Assembly (NCBI GenBank): GCA_943331295.2
Contig: CALQLA020000036.1
Coordinates: forward strand, 1 to 54,797
Reading direction: 5' to 3'
Length of the DNA stretch: 54,797 bases
DNA from: Bordetella parapertussis
GTDB taxonomy: Bacteria > Pseudomonadota > Gammaproteobacteria > Burkholderiales > Casimicrobiaceae
In this document: positions 28,791 to 41,058 of the stretch, one piece after another
How positions within the stretch are numbered: the stretch's first letter is position 1
How the letters are laid out: each line of letters opens with the position of its first letter
Notes under the pieces: generated by a model
Databases searched by the model: none
Told to the model about the DNA's origin: nothing
Seen by the model: only the letters and a program-made list of their open reading frames with translations
Program-made: the position numbers and the translations under genes

Positions 28791-29729
28791 TCACGTCCGC
28801 CCGGCGTCCGCGTTGGCCTGCCCGTCCGCCGCCGCGGGCCACAGCCACGCCGCGCCGCGGACGCCGCTGGAGTCGCCGTGCATGCTGCGGGCGAGGCGGG
28901 TATCGACACGGTCGGAAAAGACCCACGCTCCCCAGCGCGCCGGCACGTTGGCATACAGCCGGTCGAGGTTCGACATGCCGCCGCCCAGCACGATGACGTC
29001 CGGGTCGAGCAGGTTGATCACGTGGGCGAGCGCACGGGCGAGGCGCTCCTCGTAGCGGGCGAGCGTCGCCTCGGCTGCGGCGTCGCCGCGGACGGCCGCC
29101 GCGGCGATGGCCGGCCCCTCGAGCCGCGCACCGGTCGCCGCGAGGTGATCGCGCGCCAGCGCGGGCCCGGACAGCCAGGTCTCGATGCATCCGGCGCGGC
29201 CGCAGTAGCACGCCGGGCCCGGCCGCTCGTCGTCGCGCGGCCACGGCAGCGGATTGTGGCCCCATTCGCCGGCGATGCCGTTGGGGCCGTCCAGCACGCG
29301 CCCGTCGACGACGATGCCGGCGCCGACGCCGGTGCCGAGGATCGCGCCGAAGACCACGGCGGCGCCCTGCCCCGCGCCGTCGGTCGCCTCGGACAGCGCG
29401 AGGCAGTTCGCGTCGTTCGCGATCCGCACCTCGCGCCCGAGCAGCGCCTCGAGGTCGGCCCGGACCGGCCGGCCGTTGAGGCACTGCGAATTGGCGTTGC
29501 GCAGCCGCCCGGTGGCGCGCGACATCGAGCCCGGCGTGCCGATTCCGACACTGCCCCGCTCGCCGAGCTCGCGTTCGGCATCGCCGACGAGCCCCGCGAT
29601 CGCCGCCAGCGTGCCACCGTAGTCGCCCTGCGGCGTGGCGATGCGCCGGCGCAGCAGCTCGCCGCCGCCGGCGTCGATTGCAACAATTTCCGTCTTGGTG
29701 CCTCCAACATCGATGCCGAATCGAAGCAC
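28791..29729 (-). CDS. ROK family sugar kinase (fructokinase/glucokinase-like)
   Basis: A 312-residue ATP-dependent hexose kinase. The phosphate loop FGIDVGGTKTE, the hinge residues NDANCLALSE, the catalytic region GTGVGAGIVVDG, and the ROK zinc signature (CYCGRAGCIETW, with G-E-W-G-H upstream) are all present. The closest type is Mak/fructokinase, which accepts fructose and often mannose or glucose; specificity cannot be fixed by eye. I chose the GTG at 29729 because the homology starts two residues after it. It converges with ETF-QO (21-base gap) and lies downstream of the flavoprotein gene on the same strand. Confidence 0.85.
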   Translation of the reverse strand: MLRFGIDVGGTKTEIVAIDAGGGELLRRRIATPQGDYGGTLAAIAGLVGDAERELGERGSVGIGTPGSMSRATGRLRNANSQCLNGRPVRADLEALLGREVRIANDANCLALSEATDGAGQGAAVVFGAILGTGVGAGIVVDGRVLDGPNGIAGEWGHNPLPWPRDDERPGPACYCGRAGCIETWLSGPALARDHLAATGARLEGPAIAAAAVRGDAAAEATLARYEERLARALAHVINLLDPDVIVLGGGMSNLDRLYANVPARWGAWVFSDRVDTRLARSMHGDSSGVRGAAWLWPAAADGQANADAGRT

Positions 29730-29921
29730 GCCACGTCCCGAAAAGTCGTTCCTGCGCCCGCGCGACGCGCGGCGCCTCGCATCGATGTTACCGCAGCCGG
29801 CCGTCGCCGCGCCGCCGCCACGGGGCCGCCCCCGTCGTTGCGGCACGATCCGCGCCGCGGCGCTTTTCGCGGCCGTGCCGGCCTCCGTCGCGGCCGGCAG
29901 CGACGCGCGCGCCGCGATCGC

Positions 29922-29948
29922 CCCGGGTTGCGCCCCGCGCAACCCGGG
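29922..29948. repeat. REP-like perfect hairpin, copy 4
   Basis: A perfect 12-bp stem, CCCGGGTTGCGC (29922-29933) with GCGCAACCCGGG (29937-29948), loop CCC, followed by CTACG, which restores the GTAGCCCGGG motif on the minus strand. It lies 28 bases after the minus-strand flavoprotein stop, so it may also act as its terminator. Confidence 0.7.
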
Positions 29949-29975
29949 CTACGCCAGACGGGGACGCGGTTTCGC

Positions 29976-31388
29976 CTACGCCGCCGTCGACAATCGTGCG
30001 TGCGCGACCTTCGCCTGCGCATCGCGCAGCGCGGTGCGCAGCCCCTCCTCGACCACCGGATGGTAATAGGGCATCTCCAGCGCCCGTGCGACGGTGAATT
30101 CGGCCTGGATCGCCCACGCCAGCAGGTGCGCGACGTGCTCGGCATCCGGCCCGATCATCTCGGCCCCGAGCAGGCGTCCCGTGATCGTGTCGGCGTACAC
30201 GTGCAGCAGCCCGCGGTTCTTCAGCATCACGCGGGCCCGGCCCTGGTTGTCGAACGACACCACGCCCTGCACGAACGTCCCCGCGGCGAGTTGGCTGCGG
30301 CGCTGGCCGACGACCGCGAGCTGCGGGTCCGAGAACACGATCGCGAGCGGCGTGCGCCGCGGGCCCGGCGCGACGTCGGGATAGCGCGCCGCGTTCTCGC
30401 CGGCGATGCGGCCCTCGTCCGCCGCCTCGTGCAGCAGCGGCACGTCCTCGTTGACGTCGCCGGCAATGAAGACCGGGTGCGCGCCGCACTGCATCGAGTA
30501 GCGGTCAAACCGCGGGATGCCCTTCGCGTCCAGGGCCAGCGTGGTGTTCTCCAGCCCGAGGTTCCTGACGTTGGGCGTGCGGCCGGTGGCCGCGATCACG
30601 TAGTCGACCAGCGCGCGCCGCTCGCCGCCGTCGGGACCGCGAAAGCGCAGCGCGACGCGCTCGCCGTCGCGCTCGATCGACCGCACGTCGGCATCGGTGT
30701 CGAGGGCAAACTCGCGCTGGAACGTCCGCGCGGCATAGGCGCGGATGTCGGGGTCGGAAAACGGGCCGACGTGGCCCTGGCGGCCGAACATCAGCACGTC
30801 GACGCCCAGCCGGTGCAGCGCCTGCCCGAGTTCGAGGCCGATGACGCCCGGTCCGAACACGGCGACGGCGCGCGGCAGGTCGTCCCAGTCGAAGACGTCG
30901 TCGTTGACGATCAGCCGGTCGCCCGCGGCCCGCAACGCGGCCGGCAGCGCCGGCGACGAGCCGGTGGCGATCACCGCCCGCGAAAAGGCGACCTGCGTGT
31001 GGTCGTCGACGCTGAGCGTGCGGTCGTCGACGAAGCGGGCGTAGCCGCGGATGCGGTCACGCTCCGGGATCGCATCGACGCTTTCGAGCACGAAGCCGAC
31101 GAAGCGATCGCGCTCGCGCTTCAGCCGCGCCATCACGGCGCGGCCGTCGATGCGCACGGGTGCGTCGAGGCGCAGCCCGAACTCGGGCCATTTCTCCACC
31201 CCGTGCGCGGCCTCCGCCGCCGCGATCATCAGCTTGCTGGGCATGCAGCCGACGCGCGCGCAGGTGGTGCCGTAGGGGCCGCCTTCGATGATCACGGCGG
31301 TGCGTCCGCCGGCGACGGCGGCGCGATAGGCGGCGAGTCCGGCGGTGCCGGCGCCGATGACGACCACGTCCACGGAAACTTTCTTCAT
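29976..31388 (-). CDS. Dihydrolipoamide dehydrogenase-like flavoprotein disulfide reductase
   Basis: A class I pyridine nucleotide-disulfide oxidoreductase of 470 residues. FAD-binding GAGTAGLAAYRAAV, the redox-active disulfide CARVGC (in TTCARVGCMPSK), the NAD(P)-binding FGPGVIGLELGQAL, the second FAD contact FIAGDVNEDVPLLHEA and the C-terminal His-Glu pair (YYHPVVEEGL) are visible. It resembles the stand-alone Lpd-like proteins, not the pyruvate dehydrogenase E3 with lipoyl domain. It lies downstream of the peroxiredoxin-glutaredoxin gene on the same strand, an order I recall from Neisseria, so a role in thiol redox defence is plausible; its electron acceptor is unknown. Confidence 0.88.
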   Translation of the reverse strand: MKKVSVDVVVIGAGTAGLAAYRAAVAGGRTAVIIEGGPYGTTCARVGCMPSKLMIAAAEAAHGVEKWPEFGLRLDAPVRIDGRAVMARLKRERDRFVGFVLESVDAIPERDRIRGYARFVDDRTLSVDDHTQVAFSRAVIATGSSPALPAALRAAGDRLIVNDDVFDWDDLPRAVAVFGPGVIGLELGQALHRLGVDVLMFGRQGHVGPFSDPDIRAYAARTFQREFALDTDADVRSIERDGERVALRFRGPDGGERRALVDYVIAATGRTPNVRNLGLENTTLALDAKGIPRFDRYSMQCGAHPVFIAGDVNEDVPLLHEAADEGRIAGENAARYPDVAPGPRRTPLAIVFSDPQLAVVGQRRSQLAAGTFVQGVVSFDNQGRARVMLKNRGLLHVYADTITGRLLGAEMIGPDAEHVAHLLAWAIQAEFTVARALEMPYYHPVVEEGLRTALRDAQAKVAHARLSTAA

Positions 31389-31478
31389 GATCGCCTTGGT
31401 CGTTCGGAATGATCCTTGCTTACGTCGTCGAAGGTACCGGGGTCGCAGGATGCCCGGCACCGGTCCGGCCGGGCGTCC

Positions 31479-31511
31479 GCCGCCAGGCTGCGCGCAGCGC
31501 ACCCCGGCGGC
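31479..31511 (-). terminator. Nested hairpin after the peroxiredoxin-glutaredoxin gene
   Basis: GCCGCC (31479-31484) pairs with GGCGGC (31506-31511), enclosing a smaller GCTGCGCGCAGC-type palindrome. It begins 23 bases past the stop of the upstream minus-strand gene. There is no T-run, so it may only partly reduce readthrough into the flavoprotein gene. Confidence 0.4.
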
Positions 31512-31534
31512 GACTGCCGGCCCCGGATAATGCG

Positions 31535-32272
31535 CTACGCCACCTTGCGCGCCCACGCCTGGAGAGCTTCCAGCCCCCCGACATGCCTGCCGTTGATGAA
31601 CACCTGCGGAACCGTGTGTGCCCCCGCGATCGCGCCGACGATGCGGCTGCGCTCCGCGTGTGCCAGCGGGACCTCGGCGTAGTCGCAGTTGAGCTCGGTC
31701 AGCAGCGCCTTGGCCTGCGCGCAGAAGCCGCAGCCGTCGCGGGTGAAGATCGCGACCTGGTCGGGCTTCTTCGCCTTCGGGTTGACGTAAGCGAGCATCG
31801 TGTCCGCGTCCGACACCTCGAACGGGTCGCCCGCCTTTTCCGGCTCGATGAACATCTTGTCGACGACGCCGTCCCTGACCAGCATCGAGTAGCGCCACGA
31901 GCGCTTGCCGAAGCCCAGGTCGGCCTTGTCGACCAGCATGCCCATCCCGGCGGTGAACTCGCCGTTGCCGTCCGGGATCAGCGCGACCTTGGCCACTTCC
32001 TGGTCCTTCGCCCACTCGTTCATCACGAAGGCGTCGTTGACCGACACGCAAAGGATCGCGTCGACGCCGTTGGCGAAGAATGCCGGCGCCAGCTCGTTGT
32101 AGCGCGGCAGGTGCGTCGACGAGCAGGTGGGCGTGAACGCGCCGGGCAGCGAGAACACGACGACGGTCCTGCCGGCGAACAGCTCGGCCGTGGCGACGCT
32201 CTTCCACTCGTTGTCCCGGCGGGTGCGGAAGGTGACATCGGGCACGCGCTGGCCTTCTCGGTTCTGCAGCAT
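31535..32272 (-). CDS. Peroxiredoxin-5/glutaredoxin fusion (glutathione peroxidase activity)
   Basis: A 245-residue hybrid enzyme that reduces peroxides with glutathione. Residues 1-160 are a Prx5 domain with the peroxidatic cysteine in [14 protein letters not shown]. Residues about 170-245 are a glutaredoxin with the active site [10 protein letters not shown] (C-x-x-C) and the [14 protein letters not shown] glutathione-site segment. Such fusions, first studied in Haemophilus influenzae, recycle the peroxiredoxin internally through the glutaredoxin domain. AAGGAG precedes the ATG. The gene is divergent from oxyR, so peroxide-induced, OxyR-dependent expression is expected. Confidence 0.94.
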   Translation of the reverse strand: MLQNREGQRVPDVTFRTRRDNEWKSVATAELFAGRTVVVFSLPGAFTPTCSSTHLPRYNELAPAFFANGVDAILCVSVNDAFVMNEWAKDQEVAKVALIPDGNGEFTAGMGMLVDKADLGFGKRSWRYSMLVRDGVVDKMFIEPEKAGDPFEVSDADTMLAYVNPKAKKPDQVAIFTRDGCGFCAQAKALLTELNCDYAEVPLAHAERSRIVGAIAGAHTVPQVFINGRHVGGLEALQAWARKVA

Positions 32273-32337
32273 CTTGTAGCTCCTTGGCAAAGGTTGGTGG
32301 GAATCCGGGGGAGTCCCCGTGGAATCGACCTTGCAAA

Positions 32338-32390
32338 GATAGGCGCGCGGCTGCGATCGTTCCAATACTTTGTTAGGATCGGCACGATAG
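32338..32390. promoter_or_regulatory. Possible OxyR-binding region between prx-grx and oxyR
   Basis: In the 154-base divergent gap, GATAG at 32338-32342, GATCG at 32355-32359, GATCG at 32377-32381 and GATAG at 32386-32390 resemble ATAG-type OxyR half-sites. The inner part (GATC...CC / GG-ATC, 32355-32380) is a loose dyad. The spacing does not match the E. coli four-element pattern exactly. Confidence 0.3.
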
Positions 32391-32426
32391 ACGCAACCTG
32401 TCCGCAGCCCGCCGGTCGAACCGAGC

Positions 32427-33335
32427 ATGACCCTCACCGAACTCCGCTACGTCGTTGCCGTCGCTGCCGAGCGCCACTTCGGCCGCGCGGCCGAGCGCTG
32501 CTTCGTGAGCCAGCCCAGCCTGTCCGCGGCGGTGAAGAACCTCGAGGACGAGCTCGGCGTGCTGATCTTCGAGCGCGGCAAGGGCGAGGTGCTCGTCACG
32601 CCGATCGGCGAGGAGGTGGTCGCGCAGGCCCGGCGCGCGCTGGCCGAGGCCGACCGGGTGAAGGCGGTCGCCACGCAGGGCAGGAATCCGCTCGACGGAC
32701 CGCTGCGCCTCGGCATCATCCACACGGTGGCGCCCTACCTGCTGCCGGACCTCGTGCCCGCGCTGGCGCGGCGCGCGCCGCGGATGCCGCTCGACATCGA
32801 GGAAAACCTCACCGCCAACCTCGACGGCATGCTGCAGGGCGGCGCGATCGATGCGGCGATCGTCGCGCTCCCTTATGGTGCGCCGGGCATCATCACGGTG
32901 CCGCTGTATGCGGAGAACTTCCGCGTCATCGTCCCCGCGAAGCATCCATGGGCGCGCCGCCGGTCGATCGACCCGGCGGATCTCGCGTCGCAGAACCTGC
33001 TGCTGCTCAACGCCGGTCACTGCTTTCGCGACCAGGTGCTGGGCGCCTGCCACGAATTCGCGCCGCCGGCCACGCCGGGCAGGCAGGGCAACTCGCTGGA
33101 AACAATACGGAACATGGTCGCCTCGGGCATGGGCATCTCGGTGCTGCCGGCCACGGCGCTCACGCCGAAATATGCGACGCCACTGGTGAAGGCGATCGAC
33201 TTCGCCGGGCCACCGCCGACGCGGCGGATCGTGATCGCCCATCGCAGCGGCTTTCCGCGGGCCGCCGCGATCGCTGCCATCGCGGCGGCGATTTCCGACC
33301 TCGACCTGCCGCTCGCCGGCGCCAACGGCTGGTAG
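32427..33335 (+). CDS. oxyR: Peroxide-sensing LysR-type regulator OxyR
   Basis: A transcription factor of 302 residues that activates antioxidant genes when oxidised by H2O2. The N-terminal winged helix-turn-helix is typical ([33 protein letters not shown]). The regulatory domain carries the redox pair in [18 protein letters not shown], two cysteines nine residues apart as in E. coli C199 and C208, which distinguishes OxyR from other LysR proteins. It is divergently transcribed from the peroxiredoxin-glutaredoxin gene, a common OxyR target. Confidence 0.95.
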   Translation: MTLTELRYVVAVAAERHFGRAAERCFVSQPSLSAAVKNLEDELGVLIFERGKGEVLVTPIGEEVVAQARRALAEADRVKAVATQGRNPLDGPLRLGIIHTVAPYLLPDLVPALARRAPRMPLDIEENLTANLDGMLQGGAIDAAIVALPYGAPGIITVPLYAENFRVIVPAKHPWARRRSIDPADLASQNLLLLNAGHCFRDQVLGACHEFAPPATPGRQGNSLETIRNMVASGMGISVLPATALTPKYATPLVKAIDFAGPPPTRRIVIAHRSGFPRAAAIAAIAAAISDLDLPLAGANGW

Positions 33336-33591
33336 CGGGCCGGCGTATGCGCCCCCGGCGCCCGAAACCCATGCCGGTCGAGGTAAACTTTGCTCCTGGC
33401 GCCCCGCGCCGGATTCTGCCGCCCGGCGGTCCGGATTTCGCGAGCCTCAAGGGCCGCCCCGAGGGCGACCGCCGGAATGCGCGGCACGAACGTTGCGTCA
33501 TGACCCGCAGCATGCATCCCCCGATGGCCGCCCGCATCCTCCCTGCCCACCCCACTTCGTGTCACGTCCGGTTGGCGTGCGCACGGCAACC
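33336..33591. other. Leader region of the glycogen operon
   Basis: A 256-base gap between oxyR and glgP. TAAACT (33384-33389) could be a -10 box for the operon. Several ATG codons upstream of the chosen glgP start are in frame, but their peptides do not resemble GlgP. No other gene or RNA was recognised. Confidence 0.35.
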
Positions 33592-36110
<2,519 letters not shown>

Positions 36111-36114
<4 letters not shown>

Positions 36115-38294
36115 CCGAACGCGTTCCCGCGGCGGTCGTCGCGGCGATCGTCGAAGGCCATCACGGCGACCCCTTCGCCGTCCTGGGCCTGCACGAGACG
36201 GGCGCCGGCTTCGCGATCCGCGCGTTCGTGCCGGGCGCGTCGGCGGTCACGGCCGTCGGCACCGATGGCAGCGTGCTGGCCGAGCTCGAACAAACCGGGG
36301 AGTCCGGGTTCTTCGAGGGTCCCGTTGCCGCGCGCGTCGGCTATCGGCTGCGTGCCGCCAACGCGACGTCCGCGTGGGTCGTCGACGACCCTTACGCGTA
36401 CGGACCGGTGCTGGGCCCGGTCGACGACTGGCTGATGGGCGAAGGCACCCACGTCAAGCTCTACGACCGACTGGGGTCGCACGCGATCACGCAGGAGAGC
36501 GTGGCCGGTGTTCACTTCGCCGTCTGGGCGCCGCACGCGCGGCGCGTGGCGGTGGTCGGCGACTTCAACGCCTGGGACGGCCGCCGCGGCGTGATGAGGA
36601 AGCGCGTCGACGCCGGGGTCTGGGAGATATTCATCCCGGGCCTCGGCGAAGGCACGCTGTACAAGTACGAGATCATCGGCGTCGACGGCAAGCTGCTGGC
36701 GCTGAAGGCCGACCCGGTCGGCTTCGGGGCGGAGATTCGGCCGTCGACGGCGTCGGTGGTGCGTGCGACGGACAACTTCGCGTGGAGCGACGCCGAGTGG
36801 ATGGCGGCCCGCGCCGCACGCGACGCGCGACGCGCGCCGATGTCGATCTACGAGGTGCACCTCGGCTCGTGGCGGCGCGGCGAGGACAACCGCTGGCTCA
36901 CCTACGACGAACTCGCCGACACGCTGGTGCCGTACGCGGTGGACATGGGCTTCACGCACCTCGAGCTGATGCCGGTCAACGAGCATCCGCTCGATGCGTC
37001 GTGGGGTTACCAGCCGGTCGGGCTGTTCGCGCCGACCCGCCGCTTCGGCGAGCCGGCGGCATTCGCGCGGCTCGTCGACCGCTGCCATCGCGCCGGGCTC
37101 GGCGTGATCCTGGACTGGGTGCCCGCGCACTTTCCGGTCGACCCGCACGGCCTCGCGCACTTCGACGGCACGGCGCTGTACGAGCACGCCGATCCGCGGC
37201 AGGGCCTGCATCCGGACTGGAAGACCGCGATCTTCAATTTCGGCCGCGCCGAGGTGGTCAACTACCTGGTCGCCAACGCGCTGTTCTGGCTCGACCGGTA
37301 CCACATCGACGGCCTGCGCGTCGACGCGGTGGCGTCGATGCTCTACCTCGACTACTCGCGCGAAGCCGGCGAATGGGTGCCCAACCGCCAGGGTGGCAAC
37401 GAGAACCTCGAGGCAAGCGCGTTCCTGCGCAAGCTCAACGAAGCCGTGTACGCCCGGCACCCCGGCGCAATGATGATCGCCGAGGAATCCACCGCCTGGC
37501 CCGGGGTCTCGCACCCGACGTACGCGGGCGGGCTGGGATTCGGCTTCAAGTGGAACCTCGGCTGGATGCACGACACGCTCGAGTACATGCGGCAGGTTCC
37601 GGGGCACCGGCGCTGGCACCACGACCGGATGACCTTCGGACTGATGTACGCGTTCACCGAGAACTTCGTGCTGCCGCTGTCGCACGACGAGGTGGTGCAC
37701 GGCAAGGGCTCGCTCGTCTCGCGGATGCCGGGCGACGCCTGGCAGCAGTTCGCCTCGCTGCGCGCCTACTACGCGTTCATGTGGGGGCATCCCGGCAAGA
37801 AACTCCTGTTCATGGGCCAGGAGTTCGCGCAGGGGCGCGAATGGCGCTTCGGCGCCGCGCTCGACTGGGAACAGCTCGACGTCGGCTGGCATCGCGGCGT
37901 GCAGGCGCTCGTGCGCGACTGCAACCGCACCTACCGGGACCGGCCGGCCCTGCACGCGCGCGACTGCGAGGGAACGGGCTTCCGCTGGATCGAGGTCGAC
38001 GACCGCCTGCAGTCGATCTTCGCCTGGCTGCGGTCAGGCGGCGACGACGTGCCGCCGGTCGCGGTGGTCGCCAACTTCACGCCGGTTCCGCGCCACGGCT
38101 ACCGGGTCGGGCTCCCGCTGCCCGGGACGTGGCGTGAAATACTGAACACCGACGCCGCCGTCTATGGCGGCACCGGTTGCGGCAACGCCGGTGCCGTCGT
38201 TGCCGGCGACACGCCGAGCCACGGCTACCCGTGCTCGGCGGTGATCACGGCGCCCCCGCTCGGCACGCTGTGGTTCGTGCACGAGGGAAGCTGA
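36111..38294 (+). CDS. glgB: 1,4-alpha-glucan branching enzyme
   Basis: Introduces alpha-1,6 branches into glycogen (GH13). The 727 residues contain the N-terminal GBE module, a CBM48 domain ([23 protein letters not shown]) and the catalytic barrel: [17 protein letters not shown], the nucleophile region [15 protein letters not shown], the acid/base [11 protein letters not shown] and [12 protein letters not shown]. The length matches the E. coli enzyme (728), so it is the long type with both N-terminal modules. It overlaps glgP by four bases and is followed by glgC after 48 bases. Confidence 0.96.
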
Positions 38295-38342
38295 ACGGGA
38301 GCGATCGATGGCAACGCGGATGGCACGCTGGAAGGGGATGCA

Positions 38343-39608
38343 ATGGACAAGGTGACGTATTCGACGCCGCTGTCGCGCTCGACGATGGCGTACGTGCTCG
38401 CCGGCGGCCGCGGCAGCCGGCTGATGGAACTGACCGAGGTGCGCGCCAAGCCCGCCGTCTATTTCGGCGGCAAGTCGCGGATCATCGACTTCGCGCTCTC
38501 GAACGCGCTCAACTCGGGCATCCGGCGGCTCGCCGTCGCCACGCAGTACAAGGGCCACAGCCTGATCCGCCACCTGCAGCGCGGCTGGAACTTCCTGCAG
38601 CCCACGCGCAACGAGAGCTTCGACATCCTGCCGGCGAGCCAGCGCATCTCCGACGACCGCTGGTACGCGGGCACCGCCGACGCCGTGTTCCAGAACATCG
38701 ACGTCATCGACAGCTACGCGCCCGAGTACATGGTCATCCTGGCCGGCGACCACATCTACAAGATGGACTACGAGCGGATGCTCGTGCAGCACGTCAACTC
38801 CGGCGCCGACGTCACCGTGGGCTGCATCGAGGTGCCCGTGGCGCAGGCCACGGAATTCGGCGTGATGCATGTCGATGCCGAAGACCGGATCGTGTCGTTC
38901 GTCGAGAAGCCCGCGCAGCCGCCGGAGATGCCCGACCGGCCGGGCTGGGCGCTCGCCAGCATGGGCATCTACGTGTTCACGCGGAAGACGATGAACGAGC
39001 AGCTGAAGCGCGACGCCGCCGACCCCGCGTCGTCGCGCGACTTCGGCAAGGACATCATTCCGTGGATGGTCGCCAACGGCAAGGCCGTCGCGCACCGGTT
39101 CACGCGCTCCTGCGTGCGCTCGCAGGCCGAGGGCGAGCCGTACTGGCGCGATGTCGGCACCCTTGACGCCTACTGGGAGGCGAACGTCGACCTGACCGAC
39201 GTCGTCCCGTCGCTCGACCTCTACGACCACGACTGGCCGATCTGGACGTTCGCCGAGATCACGCCGCCCGCCAAGTTCGTCCACAACAACGACGGCCGGC
39301 GCGGCATCGGCATCTCGTCGCTGGTGTCCGGCGGCTGCATCATCTCCGGCGCGTCGCTGCTGCGCACGCTGCTGTGCACCGGCGTGCAGGTCCACTCGTA
39401 CACGAGCATCGAGAACGCCGTGGTGCTGCCCTACGTGGACGTCGGGCGGCACGTCCGGATGTCGAACGTCATCGTCGACCGCGGCGTGAAGATCCCGGCG
39501 GGCCTCGTCGTCGGCGAGGATCCGGTGCAGGACGCCGCGCGGTTCCGGCGCACGGCGCGCGGCATCTGCCTCGTCACCCAGAAAATGATCGACCGCCTCG
39601 ATGCCTGA
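38343..39608 (+). CDS. glgC: Glucose-1-phosphate adenylyltransferase, operon copy
   Basis: ADP-glucose pyrophosphorylase, 421 residues, the canonical copy within the glycogen operon. Motifs: [20 protein letters not shown], the intact [17 protein letters not shown], the catalytic Asp in [11 protein letters not shown], the substrate lysine in FVEKPAQPP, and [11 protein letters not shown] of the beta-helix. In E. coli this enzyme is the controlled step, activated by fructose 1,6-bisphosphate and inhibited by AMP; the regulatory residues could not be fully checked here. It overlaps glgA by eight bases. Confidence 0.96.
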   Translation: MDKVTYSTPLSRSTMAYVLAGGRGSRLMELTEVRAKPAVYFGGKSRIIDFALSNALNSGIRRLAVATQYKGHSLIRHLQRGWNFLQPTRNESFDILPASQRISDDRWYAGTADAVFQNIDVIDSYAPEYMVILAGDHIYKMDYERMLVQHVNSGADVTVGCIEVPVAQATEFGVMHVDAEDRIVSFVEKPAQPPEMPDRPGWALASMGIYVFTRKTMNEQLKRDAADPASSRDFGKDIIPWMVANGKAVAHRFTRSCVRSQAEGEPYWRDVGTLDAYWEANVDLTDVVPSLDLYDHDWPIWTFAEITPPAKFVHNNDGRRGIGISSLVSGGCIISGASLLRTLLCTGVQVHSYTSIENAVVLPYVDVGRHVRMSNVIVDRGVKIPAGLVVGEDPVQDAARFRRTARGICLVTQKMIDRLDA

Positions 39609-41055
39609 CATCCGCGTCCTCGCCGTCGCCTCGGAGATCTTCCCGCTGGTCAAGACCGGCGGCCTGGCCGATGTCGTCGGCGCGCTGCCCGCGGCACTCG
39701 CGGGCGAAGGCATTGCGACGCGCACGCTGGTGCCGGGCTACCCGGCCGTGATGAAGGCGGTGCGCGGCGCGCCGGCGGTGCATGCGTGGGACGACCTCTT
39801 CGGCGGCCCGGCGCGACTCGTCGCCGCGAAGAAACTCGACCTCGACCTCTGCGTGCTCGACGCGCCGCACCTCTTCGCCCGCCCGGGCAACCCGTATGCC
39901 GGCCCCGACGGCCTCGACTGGCCCGACAACGCGCTGCGCTTCGCCGCGCTGGCGCACGCGGCGCGGAGCATCGCGCGCGGCGCGATCGCCGGCTACGTGC
40001 CCGACATTGTTCACGCCCACGACTGGCAGGCGGGACTCGTCCCGGCGCTCCTCCACTACGACGACGGGCCGCGTCCGCAGACCGTGATGACCGTGCACAA
40101 CCTGTCGTTCCAGGGACAGTTCCCGCGCGCGCTGGTGCCGACGGTGGGGCTGCCGCCGCAGGCCGACGCAATCGACGGCGTCGAATACTACGGCACGCTG
40201 AGCTACCTCAAGGCGGGACTCGCGCTGGCCGACCGGATCACCACGGTGTCGCCGACCTACGCGGCCGAGATCCGCACGCCGGAAGGCGGCATGGGCTTCG
40301 ACGGCTTGCTGCGCACGCGCAGCGCCGTGCTCCAGGGCATCCGCAACGGCATCGACGACGCCGTGTGGAATCCGGCCGCCGACCCGTACCTGGTGTCGCG
40401 CTTCGACGCGAAGCACCTTGCCCGGCGCGTGCCGAACAAGGCCGCGCTGCAGGCGCGGCTGGGGCTCGCGGTGGAGCCGCAGACGCCGCTGTTCGCCGTC
40501 GTCAGCCGGCTCACGTGGCAGAAGGGCATGGACCTGCTCGAGGACGCGCTGCCCCTGCTGCACTCGGCCGGCGCCCAGTTCGCGCTCCTCGGCGGCGGCG
40601 ACCGCGGACTCGAGGCGAGCCTCGCCGCCATCGCCCAGGCACATCCGGGGCGCATGGCGGTGCATATCGGCTACGACGAGGGCCTCGCCCACCTGATGCA
40701 GGGCGGCGCCGACGTGCTGCTGGTGCCGTCGCGCTTCGAGCCCTGCGGTCTCACCCAGCTCTGCGCGCTGCGCTACGGCGCGATTCCCGTCGTCGCGCGC
40801 GTCGGCGGCCTGGCCGACACGGTGATCGATGCCAACGACGCCGCCATCGCGGCCGGCGTCGCCACCGGGCTGCAGTTCTCGCCGGTGACGCGCGGCGCGC
40901 TCGAGCACGCGATCTCGCGCACGCTCGCGCTGTGGCGCGATCGCACTGCCTGGCGGCGCCTGCAGTCGCGGGCGATGGGCAGCGACGTGGGCTGGGCGCA
41001 GCCGGCGCGCCAGTATGCCGACCTCTACCGTGAACTGCTCGCGGGATCGCGCTGA
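39601..41055 (+). CDS. glgA: Glycogen synthase (ADP-glucose, GT5)
   Basis: Transfers glucose from ADP-glucose to growing alpha-1,4-glucan. The 484 residues match bacterial GlgA. The ADP-glucose-binding signature [16 protein letters not shown] is at the N-terminus (family K-x-G-G-L), HAHDWQAGL and TVHNLSFQG follow, and the C-terminal lobe has [13 protein letters not shown] and the retaining-GT glutamates in [18 protein letters not shown]. The ATG lies inside the glgC end. The following gene starts three bases after its stop, so translation is probably coupled. Confidence 0.96.
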   Translation: MPDIRVLAVASEIFPLVKTGGLADVVGALPAALAGEGIATRTLVPGYPAVMKAVRGAPAVHAWDDLFGGPARLVAAKKLDLDLCVLDAPHLFARPGNPYAGPDGLDWPDNALRFAALAHAARSIARGAIAGYVPDIVHAHDWQAGLVPALLHYDDGPRPQTVMTVHNLSFQGQFPRALVPTVGLPPQADAIDGVEYYGTLSYLKAGLALADRITTVSPTYAAEIRTPEGGMGFDGLLRTRSAVLQGIRNGIDDAVWNPAADPYLVSRFDAKHLARRVPNKAALQARLGLAVEPQTPLFAVVSRLTWQKGMDLLEDALPLLHSAGAQFALLGGGDRGLEASLAAIAQAHPGRMAVHIGYDEGLAHLMQGGADVLLVPSRFEPCGLTQLCALRYGAIPVVARVGGLADTVIDANDAAIAAGVATGLQFSPVTRGALEHAISRTLALWRDRTAWRRLQSRAMGSDVGWAQPARQYADLYRELLAGSR

Positions 41056-41058
41056 CAA

